This document shows positions 1-5,179 of a stretch of DNA of 6,563 nucleotides, one piece after another; positions within the stretch are counted from its first letter, which is position 1, and every line of letters begins with the position of its first letter. The notes under the pieces are model-generated. The model had not been told where the DNA came from, did not search any database, and saw nothing but the letters and a program-made list of their open reading frames with translations. Position numbers and translations under genes: made by a program. The stretch is from positions 1-6,563 of the forward strand of contig JAUWQU010000222.1 in the NCBI GenBank assembly GCA_030610965.1, written 5' to 3'. Source of the stretch: Phycisphaerae bacterium. Its GTDB lineage: Bacteria; Planctomycetota; Phycisphaerae; SM23-33.

Positions 1-1
1 C

Positions 2-88
2 GATAATGCCGCGTCAATGATGGTGCTATCGGCTCTGGACCACAGCCAACAATGGAACGACTATTGGAAGCTCCAACGCGCCGCCTGA
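2..88 (+). CDS. C-terminal tail of an unidentified protein, possibly a transposase (5' end outside window)
   Basis: An open frame enters from the left edge and ends at TGA 86-88, leaving 28 residues that finish in WNDYWKLQRAA. The tail has a pattern of an acidic/Ala stretch, a hydrophobic helix (MMVLSAL), then W-x3-W, which resembles the ends of some ISKra4/UPF0236-type transposases. That resemblance is from memory and is weak. No catalytic residue is visible because only the tail is present. It is separated from the next gene by more than 300 bases and so is probably not part of the same operon. It could equally be the end of any unrelated protein, or a chance open frame. Confidence 0.35.
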   Translation, partial: DNAASMMVLSALDHSQQWNDYWKLQRAA

Positions 89-413
89 TTGGCCGCCCCC
101 AATTTATGTCGCACACCGCAATGGCCGGGCCGTCATTTTTCCCTTGTCTCCTGCCCCACGCCGAGATAGAAGTTAAGACAAGCTAAGAACAACTTCCGCC
201 GAGGCGAAGGCGGAATCCGTCAACGAGGGGATCTTTTGGCCCACGGAGGGGCCTCCAGCATGGACATGACAGCGGCTGGGTACCCCCTCCGCCGAGCAGA
301 GAGAATGCTTGCGGATCTCGCGATCGGCGACAGACTCGCCAGAAAGGCTGGCGGCGGTCGGGGGCCGAAGGCTATCCGGGAAATACAGGAAGAAAGGAAA
401 CATCACCATCACC
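89..413. other. Intergenic region upstream of the lipid head-group operon
   Basis: There is no convincing gene here. Open frames on both strands are short, start in arbitrary places and have no family-like content. The stretch contains a perfect 7-bp hairpin at 194-215 and a short GGCCC/GGGCC inverted repeat at 238-253. An AGGA-containing purine-rich run at 387-400 precedes the ATG at 414. No strong sigma70 promoter is evident, although the promoter of the operon starting at 414 should lie in this stretch. If the fragment at 2-88 is a transposase, the end of an insertion element could also lie here, but I see no defined terminal repeat. Confidence 0.5.
194..215. repeat. Perfect 7-bp inverted repeat (hairpin), loop of 8
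   Basis: TTCCGCC (194-200) pairs exactly with GGCGGAA (209-215) around the loop GAGGCGAA. It is about 105 bases downstream of the stop at 88, and no T-run follows, so an intrinsic terminator is unlikely. It may be a dispersed GC-rich palindrome or a structured leader element. The pairing is seen directly; the function is unknown. Confidence 0.45.
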
Positions 414-1220
414 ATGGAAATCAGCCACTTCAACCATCGTGACCATCCAGACGCCTCGGTTACCACGGCACTGCTCCTTGCGGCAGGTACGGGAAGCCGA
501 CTCCAGCCCTTGACCGATGACGCGCCCAAGTGCCTCACGGAGATCAACGGAATACCAATCCTTCAGCGACAGGTTCGCTGCCTCCACCAATGTGGCGTCA
601 AGCGGCTTGTTGTCGTCGTGGGCTACCTGGAGCATCGTATCCGCGAATTCCTCGACGCATGGACGGGCGACCTGAGGATCGACTACATCGTCAGTCAGCG
701 ATACCGCACTACCAACAACATCTACTCGCTGTGGCTTGCGCGGAAAGAAGTCCGCGAGCCTTTCCTGCTGCTTGAGTGCGATCTGGTCTTCGATCCGTTC
801 TTGCTCGCAGATATGCTTCTTCCCGACAAGATGGCCATTGCCCGTATGCAACCCTGGATGATGGGATCGACGGTGAGCCTCGATCCTTTCCGGCGAATCA
901 CGGACTTCCGCGTCGGCCACAGCGAGGTTCCCGACGACTCCCGCTACAAGACCGTGAACATCTACAGCTTTTCGCTGCCGTCGTGGAGGCGGGTTGTCGA
1001 GCGGTTGGACCGGCGCATCTCGGCGGGCAAAGTGAACGACTACTATGAAACCGTCTTCGCCGAAATGGTGGCCGACGGCAGCTTCTCTTTCGAGCCCGTC
1101 TTGTTCGACGACGGCCGCTGGTATGAAGTAGACACGCTCGCGGATTTGCAGGAAGCCGAGCGCCTGTTCTCAGACGATTTCAGGCTGCCTACTTACCAAT
1201 TGGCTGAAGAGCATGGCTGA
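414..1220 (+). CDS. LicC-like nucleotidyltransferase (phosphocholine/phospho-alcohol cytidylyltransferase family)
   Basis: A 268-residue enzyme expected to join a nucleoside triphosphate, probably CTP, to a phosphorylated small alcohol or a phosphonate, releasing pyrophosphate in the cytoplasm. The N-terminal signature LAAGTGSRLQPLT (residues 22-34) and PKCL (38-41) form the nucleotide-binding loop and Lys of the NTP_transferase fold. TTNNIYSL (99-106) is typical of LicC-like enzymes. E121-C-D123 and WYEVD (236-240) supply the likely Mg ligands D123 and D240. KTVNIY (179-184) and NDYYE (208-212) also fit this subgroup. ATG 414 was chosen because it lies 18 codons before the fold begins and follows an AGGA-rich run at 387-398, though that spacing is long. 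An in-frame ATG at 309 would add 35 low-complexity residues. The gene overlaps the next by 8 bases. Family is confident. Substrate (phosphocholine, aminoethylphosphonate, inositol phosphate or a sugar phosphate) is not resolved. Confidence 0.88.
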   Translation: MEISHFNHRDHPDASVTTALLLAAGTGSRLQPLTDDAPKCLTEINGIPILQRQVRCLHQCGVKRLVVVVGYLEHRIREFLDAWTGDLRIDYIVSQRYRTTNNIYSLWLARKEVREPFLLLECDLVFDPFLLADMLLPDKMAIARMQPWMMGSTVSLDPFRRITDFRVGHSEVPDDSRYKTVNIYSFSLPSWRRVVERLDRRISAGKVNDYYETVFAEMVADGSFSFEPVLFDDGRWYEVDTLADLQEAERLFSDDFRLPTYQLAEEHG

Positions 1221-2025
1221 ACTCGATTATGCGGGAGTCAACCAGTATTGGAGCAAGGCCCGGCCTTCCATCCTGGGACCGTACATGATGGACGGCTTCG
1301 GTTTCCCTACCGGTGCCGGTCGGTTTCGTTTCCACGGCGAATCGAGGATCGTCTCGCGGTTGATCCGGGAGTTGGATTCCAACGGCACGGTCTTGGACTT
1401 GGGTTGCGGTGTCGGCTACTGGGCCGAGTATTTCGCCGGGCGTTTTGCCAAGGTCGTTGCCGTGGAGGCGAGCCTGCCGCTGTACGAAGCCACTCGGCGG
1501 CGATGTACGCCATATCCCAATGTCGCAGCCATTCACGGCGACGTGCTGGCGTTCGAGCCGGAGGACCACTATGAACTGGTGTTCCTCGGCGGCATGTTGA
1601 TGTATCTCAACGAGAGTGACGTGATCTCCCTGCTGCGGAAGCTCGTCCCGTTCCTAAACTCAGGAGGTATCATCCTCTGCCGCGAAACGACCGTGCGCAG
1701 CGGAACCGTGACTCGCCAGGGCGAGTATCAGGCGGTGTACCGATGCGTTTCGATGTACCGTGAACTCTTCCAGCAGTGTGGACTCTCCGTAGCACACGTG
1801 GAAAGAAATGTGCCGTATGTTCTTATGCAGATGGGCTGTGAGTTGGTCAAGAAATGGAAGGCGATTATTCCCCGCCGGGTGCAGTGCATCCACGTTGTCG
1901 GCCACATGATGTACTGGGCACTACGTCTCGGCAATCCTTGGATTGCCCGAGTTCCCGCCGTATTGGGCCGTGCCTTTCCCGAGTTGACAAACCACTTCTT
2001 TGTTCTTCAGGCCGGCACATGTTGA
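1213..2025 (+). CDS. Class I SAM-dependent methyltransferase
   Basis: A 270-residue protein with a Rossmann methyltransferase core. Motif I is VLDLGCGVG (residues 60-68). The acidic residue closing strand 2 is E85 in VAVEAS, and GD at 109-110 precedes strand 4 (ELVFLGGMLMYL, 121-132). The first 45 residues, with aromatic stretches around QYW (11-13) and a Gly/Pro/Phe-rich segment (22-40), could form a substrate lid. The start ATG lies inside the last codons of the nucleotidyltransferase gene (ATGGCTGA, 8-base overlap). Only a poor GAAGAG is close upstream, so translational coupling is likely. From its position between a nucleotidyltransferase and a CDP-alcohol phosphotransferase, I infer N- or O-methylation of a head-group precursor, by analogy with phosphoethanolamine methyltransferases. 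The sequence alone does not fix the substrate, and a small-molecule target unrelated to lipids remains possible. Confidence 0.88.
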   Translation: MAELDYAGVNQYWSKARPSILGPYMMDGFGFPTGAGRFRFHGESRIVSRLIRELDSNGTVLDLGCGVGYWAEYFAGRFAKVVAVEASLPLYEATRRRCTPYPNVAAIHGDVLAFEPEDHYELVFLGGMLMYLNESDVISLLRKLVPFLNSGGIILCRETTVRSGTVTRQGEYQAVYRCVSMYRELFQQCGLSVAHVERNVPYVLMQMGCELVKKWKAIIPRRVQCIHVVGHMMYWALRLGNPWIARVPAVLGRAFPELTNHFFVLQAGTC

Positions 2026-2753
2026 GTTCACTGGCAAGAACGGCCTACAAGAACCTGGCGAACGTCGTGTCGATTCTCGGGATCCTCCCTATCGCCATTC
2101 TCTTTATGAAGGGCGGCTACCAGTACCTGATCCCCTTGATCGTCTACAACAACATTATGGACGATCTGGACGGCATCCTGGCCGGCAAACTGAATATCAG
2201 GAGCCAGTTCGGCGCGATTCTGGACAACGTCTGCGATGCGGTCGCACACACCGTGTTCGTGATGGCGGTCGCGATGCACGTGTGGACGGACCAAGGCGAT
2301 GTGTGGGGCGGTGTCTGCGCCGCCGCCGGTTTGGTGGCGGCCATGGCGCTCGTCCTGCGTGTTGTGTCCCGGCTCGAGCCGGCCGCCGTCACGGGCACGG
2401 GTTCGCCGACCAACGAGTTGGTGCGCCACATGTTCTTTATCCTTCTGTTGGCGCAGATTCTCGACTTTACGCCCACGCCCCTGCTGATCGCGGCATTCCT
2501 GTTTCATGCCGTCTCGATGCTCGCGCCATTCCGGATGCCATGGCTGATCCGAAGCCTGACGAAGTCGGCCACCGCGATAGGTCTGGTCAATGTGTCACTG
2601 GTAATGGCCTGGCTGGTTTCTTATGCGGCATCGCCGGTCGCGACGACCTTTGTATCGCTGATCGCGACGGCCTTTCTTCTCAGCTATCTGCTTTCGTTCG
2701 CATGGGCAGCGATCTGGTGGGTCAAAGGCGTGAAGGCCGAGACGCCTTCGTGA
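2019..2753 (+). CDS. CDP-alcohol phosphatidyltransferase family membrane enzyme
   Basis: A 244-residue integral membrane protein with about six hydrophobic segments (near residues 14-30, 35-46, 76-88, 97-115, 138-170, 185-232). The family transfers a phospho-alcohol from a CDP-linked donor to an alcohol acceptor at the membrane. The signature D-x2-D-G-x2-A-R-x8-G-x3-D-x3-D appears with exact spacing as D48, D51, G52, A55, G65, D69 and D73. The one deviation is the Arg after A55, which is Gly56, with Lys57 next. The N-terminal NLANVVSILGILPIAI resembles the usual first helix. ATG 2019 was chosen because it begins just before that helix, overlaps the previous stop by 7 bases and has CAGG (2008-2011) 7 bases upstream. 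A longer in-frame reading from 1854 has no family character. The upstream nucleotidyltransferase is the likely source of the CDP-alcohol. Acceptor and head group are unknown. Confidence 0.87.
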   Translation: MLSSLARTAYKNLANVVSILGILPIAILFMKGGYQYLIPLIVYNNIMDDLDGILAGKLNIRSQFGAILDNVCDAVAHTVFVMAVAMHVWTDQGDVWGGVCAAAGLVAAMALVLRVVSRLEPAAVTGTGSPTNELVRHMFFILLLAQILDFTPTPLLIAAFLFHAVSMLAPFRMPWLIRSLTKSATAIGLVNVSLVMAWLVSYAASPVATTFVSLIATAFLLSYLLSFAWAAIWWVKGVKAETPS

Positions 2754-2912
2754 CAGAGCGGTTCATCACTATTAAGGCCTATCGTGACGAGACGACACGG
2801 CAACAGGCCGTCGTCAAGCAAGCCCAAGAATCTGGTAGAGTCGAGACGTGGCGCGGTGGCCGAAGGATCGGGGAGTGGCTGTTGGCCGGGAACATAATCC
2901 TTCGCAACCCGG

Positions 2913-2926
2913 TCCGCCATGGCGGA
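2913..2926. repeat. Perfect 14-bp palindrome
   Basis: TCCGCCATGGCGGA is its own reverse complement. As RNA it could fold to a 5-bp stem with a CATG loop, and the bases after it read GTTTGTC, so a weak terminator for the upstream operon is conceivable. It lies 160 bases past the stop at 2753, which argues against that. A dispersed palindrome or protein-binding site is an alternative. Confidence 0.4.
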
Positions 2927-2954
2927 GTTTGTCAGACAGCCTTGCCTCGGACCG

Positions 2955-3017
2955 TTTGGTGCTTATCGTTTGGGACTTGGAACATGTCTGTTATTTGGTG
3001 CTTGTGATTTGGTGCTT
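2955..3017 (+). repeat. Four-copy TTTGGNNCTT direct repeat group
   Basis: TTTGGTGCTT occurs at 2955-2964, 2994-3003 and 3008-3017, and the variant TTTGGGACTT at 2969-2978. Copies 1-2 and 3-4 are each spaced 14 bases start to start, with 25 bases between the pairs. The T/G-rich, C-poor strand contrasts with the GC-rich surroundings. From memory, similar TTTGG-rich intergenic strings recur in planctomycete and some deltaproteobacterial genomes; I cannot test that here. The repeat pattern is seen directly; the role is unknown. Confidence 0.65.
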
Positions 3018-3107
3018 GCCGGCCCGTTGATCCACAGAGGCTGACGAGAATGACAAACTGCCGACATAATCCGACCGCATCAGTGACCCGGCTGGATCGT
3101 AAGAGTA

Positions 3108-3137
3108 TTGAACCTCACCGAGCTTGTAGGGTATAAT
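3108..3137 (+). promoter_or_regulatory. Sigma70-like promoter of the efflux operon
   Basis: TTGAAC (3108-3113) and a consensus TATAAT (3132-3137) are separated by 18 bases. Transcription would start near 3143-3145, giving a leader of about 55 bases before ATG 3199. The -10 box contains the ATG at 3136, so a protein starting there could not be translated from this transcript. This supports the downstream start. Confidence 0.6.
3112..3132. promoter_or_regulatory. Possible MerR-family operator dyad inside the promoter spacer
   Basis: ACCTCAC (3112-3118), seven central bases, then GTAGGGT (3126-3132) form an imperfect dyad with 5 of 7 symmetric positions (ACCnnAC/GTnnGGT). MerR-type operators such as those of CueR have 7-7-7 dyads lying between -35 and -10 with ACC/GGT ends, and their promoters use long 19-20 base spacers. 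Here the spacer is 18, so the fit is partial. No regulator gene is in the window. This is inference from pattern only. Confidence 0.3.
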
Positions 3138-3198
3138 GTCGCGACGATCCGCGAATATCGCGGCATGCGGAGTTGGGACCATACTTTTGGCGATCAGG

Positions 3199-3594
3199 AT
3201 GCGTAAACTCTTGGCACTCGCCCTCGTGGGGGCGGTTCTTCTGTCGGCCCCTGGCCTCGCGCCCGGTCACTGCCGACAAGATGACCTCGCGCATTGCGGC
3301 TTGGCCCTGCCAAGCAGAGGCTCACAGATCGCCGCGCCGCTAGATGCATGCGATGGCGAGGCCCACTCCCACGAGACCCACACCGACTGTAACCCCTGCC
3401 TCGAATGCCACGTAGATAAACTCGTCATGTGCCGGCAAGCCAGCGAAACGGACGAAACCTATTCGCCCGTCGCGGCCAGGCCGCACTACCATGCCGTTGC
3501 CCGCCGGGATGCTCCCCAGCCATCGCCAGCCTCGACCACCCCACGGGACGAGGCCTACCTGGCCGCGCTGTGCAGCACCATCCTGCTGATCTGA
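3199..3594 (+). CDS. Small exported Cys/His-rich protein, putative metal-binding, leading the efflux operon
   Basis: A 131-residue protein I do not recognise. The N-terminus (MRKLL, then a hydrophobic run to about residue 20) reads as a signal peptide, so it should act outside the cytoplasm. The sequence before Cys25 (APGHC) is not a good lipobox. The mature part is rich in metal-ligand residues: Cys at 25, 33, 51, 64, 67, 70, 78, 125 and His at 24, 32, 56, 58, 61, 71, 96, 98. The core is a HSHETH run followed by C64-x2-C67-x2-C70-H71. The start at 3199 was chosen because ATG 3136 lies in the -10 box and MRKLL is a classical signal start. The SD is poor, and TTG 3187 with GGGA at 3175-3178 is an alternative. 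As first gene before an RND efflux outer-membrane protein and adaptor, a periplasmic metal-binding or metal-sensing role is inferred. Confidence 0.68.
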   Translation: MRKLLALALVGAVLLSAPGLAPGHCRQDDLAHCGLALPSRGSQIAAPLDACDGEAHSHETHTDCNPCLECHVDKLVMCRQASETDETYSPVAARPHYHAVARRDAPQPSPASTTPRDEAYLAALCSTILLI

Positions 3595-3695
3595 CCCACC
3601 CGCGTTATCACGCACCGCCCCTTTGAGCACCTGCGCGTGCCACCGACTGGGCTCAACCTAAGCTCCGCACACTTGGCTGTTGGATTCACTAGCCT

Positions 3696-3699
3696 GGAG
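3696..3699 (+). promoter_or_regulatory. Ribosome binding site fixing the start of the outer-membrane efflux gene
   Basis: GGAG lies 7 bases before ATG 3707. This decides that start over the in-frame TTG at 3680, and it is the clearest Shine-Dalgarno site in the window. Confidence 0.7.
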
Positions 3700-3706
3700 A
3701 TATTTG

Positions 3707-5107
3707 ATGGCAAAAAGAGGACTGCCTTTACTGCTCTGCATAACGCTGCTGCCGCTCGGCGGCTGCATCGCGGACATTGCCGACGACGGCTGGCAACCCC
3801 GCCGCCCGCTGGGCAAGGACTACGCCACGTTCCGCCCGCCCGTCGAGCCCGGCGCGACAACCCAGCCGGCCGAGGCGGACGAACCTGCCGGCGCGATCAC
3901 CCTTCGCCAGGCACTTACCCTTGCCATGCTGCGCAGCCCGGACCTGGCTTCGGTGGCCTGGGGTGTCCGCATTGCCGAGGCCGAGCAACTGCAGGCCGGC
4001 GCGGTGCCCAAACCCGAACTCGAGACCGAGGTCGAGGGCTTCGGCGGGACGGGCGAGAAGGCCGGCACGGACTCCGCCGAGGCGAGCGTCAAGCTCAGTC
4101 AGCTTGTTGAGTTGGGCAACAAGCGTCGCAAACGTGTTGCCCTGGCGGCCGCCGAGCGAAAGCTGGCGGGCTGGGACTATGAGACAGCCCGGGTTGCCGT
4201 GCTGACGGAGGTGGCCACGCGGTTCATCGATGTCCTGGCGATCCAGGAGAAGGTGGACCTTGCCCGGGAGAACCTTGCCCTGGTCACCCAGACGCAGGCC
4301 GCCGTGGCCAAACGCGTCGATGCCGGCAAGGTCAGGCCCAGCGAGAGCACCAGCGCCGATGTCGCCGTCGCCATGAGCGACATCCAGTTGAAGCGGACCA
4401 CCCGCCAGCTGCTGGCGGCGCGGGCCGCCCTGGCGGCCACGTGGGGCTCCGCGACGCCCCGATTCGAAAGCGTGACCGGCCAACTGAGGGACATGCAACC
4501 CGTGCCGCCTCTGGTGAAACTCGCCGAACTGCTGGACCAGGGCGCTGACCTGGCGCGATGGGACCAGGAGTTGACCCGGTTGCGAGCGGCGGTGGATTTG
4601 GCAAAGGCAGACGGTGTCCCGAACCTGACGGTGGGCGCCGGATACAAGTACCTCGGCGAGAGCAGCGACCAGGCATTCATCGTCTCGCTGGGAATCCCCC
4701 TGCCGCTGTTCGACAGGAACCAGGGCGGAATCAGCAAGGCCCGCTTCGCCGTCGCCAAGGCGAAGTTCGACCGCAGCGCCGCAGCCGTCAAGGCCCACGC
4801 GGCCCTGGCCCAAGCCTACCAGCAGTTGGCTGCGACCCACGGGGAGGCTGCCGCACTCCGCGACGTCGTCCTGCCAGGCGCCAAGACGGCCTTCGATACC
4901 TCGCTCAGACTGTTCGAGCAGGGCAAGACGACCTACCTTACCGTCCTGGACGCCCAGAAGACACTCACCGAGGCGAGGGGGCAGTATCTCGATTCCCTGT
5001 CGGCGTACCACCGCGGCGTGGCCGAGATCGAAGGCATGATCGGGCAGCGACTCCCGTCGGCGGCCGACGGGGACCATGCCCATGCGAAACCCGATGACGA
5101 GAAATGA
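3707..5107 (+). CDS. CzcC/CusC-like outer-membrane efflux lipoprotein (TolC superfamily)
   Basis: A 466-residue outer-membrane channel subunit of a tripartite RND efflux system, probably for divalent or monovalent heavy metals. The N-terminus has a hydrophobic signal ending in a lipobox (LPLGGC, lipidated Cys20). Two outer-membrane efflux repeats follow, roughly residues 64-250 and 270-450, each made of long Ala/Glu/Lys-rich helices with short strand segments (ELETEVEGFG near 104-113, NLTVGAGYKYLG near 306-317). IPLPLFDRNQGGI (330-342) is a hallmark of the CzcC branch. The length fits the family. The C-terminus ends in a short polar tail with HAHAK (457-461) that could contact metal. It lies 112 bases after the Cys/His-rich gene and 72 before the adaptor gene, with no convincing terminator between, so all three probably share a transcript. 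Family is confident; the metal substrate is not known. Confidence 0.92.
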   Translation: MAKRGLPLLLCITLLPLGGCIADIADDGWQPRRPLGKDYATFRPPVEPGATTQPAEADEPAGAITLRQALTLAMLRSPDLASVAWGVRIAEAEQLQAGAVPKPELETEVEGFGGTGEKAGTDSAEASVKLSQLVELGNKRRKRVALAAAERKLAGWDYETARVAVLTEVATRFIDVLAIQEKVDLARENLALVTQTQAAVAKRVDAGKVRPSESTSADVAVAMSDIQLKRTTRQLLAARAALAATWGSATPRFESVTGQLRDMQPVPPLVKLAELLDQGADLARWDQELTRLRAAVDLAKADGVPNLTVGAGYKYLGESSDQAFIVSLGIPLPLFDRNQGGISKARFAVAKAKFDRSAAAVKAHAALAQAYQQLAATHGEAAALRDVVLPGAKTAFDTSLRLFEQGKTTYLTVLDAQKTLTEARGQYLDSLSAYHRGVAEIEGMIGQRLPSAADGDHAHAKPDDEK

Positions 5108-5128
5108 GGCCCCTGATCGAGAGATGAC

Positions 5129-5140
5129 AATCGATCGATT
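5129..5140. repeat. Perfect 12-bp palindrome in the gap before the adaptor gene
   Basis: AATCGATCGATT is fully self-complementary and lies between the stop at 5107 and the adaptor start. It is too short and AT-balanced to be a terminator. It could be a protein-binding site or chance. Confidence 0.35.
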
Positions 5141-5166
5141 CGGCTGCCTCTTCAAGGAAGCGAACG

Positions 5167-5171
5167 AAAGG
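5167..5171 (+). promoter_or_regulatory. Ribosome binding site favouring adaptor start at 5180
   Basis: AAAGG ends 8 bases before ATG 5180 but only 2 bases before the in-frame ATG 5174, so 5180 is the better start. A second purine run, AAGGAAG at 5154-5160, is 13 bases before 5174. Confidence 0.55.
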
Positions 5172-5179
5172 TAATGACA

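Larger units (their letters stand above)
2754..3107. other. Intergenic region between the two operons
   Basis: No gene is supported. Short open frames on either strand have arbitrary starts and no recognisable content. The stretch holds a perfect 14-bp palindrome (2913-2926) and a group of TTTGGNNCTT repeats (2955-3017), and it leads into the promoter at 3108-3137. I see no strong intrinsic terminator directly after the stop at 2753. Confidence 0.6.

Noticed and set aside
309..413. Extended N-terminus of the nucleotidyltransferase from ATG 309
   Set aside because: The extra 35 residues are basic and low in pattern, and the family fold begins soon after the ATG at 414, which has a purine-rich run upstream.
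401..415. CATCACCATCACCAT, which would read as five His codons and might suggest an engineered tag
   Set aside because: It lies just upstream of the nucleotidyltransferase ATG and reads as His only in a frame with no gene. No other vector-like sequence surrounds it. Most likely chance.
2000..3007. A 335-codon + strand frame overlapping the CDP-alcohol transferase gene
   Set aside because: It is Arg/Gly-rich with no hydrophobic or family pattern, while the other frame encodes the membrane enzyme with the exact signature.
3136..3198. Extended N-terminus of the Cys/His-rich protein from ATG 3136
   Set aside because: The ATG is inside the TATAAT box of the best promoter, and starting there would bury the signal peptide behind 21 extra residues.
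3602..3640. Small inverted repeats (GCGT/ACGC at 3602-3613, GCAC/GTGC at 3627-3640) as a terminator after the Cys/His-rich gene
   Set aside because: The stems are only 4 bp with no T-run, too weak to call a terminator.
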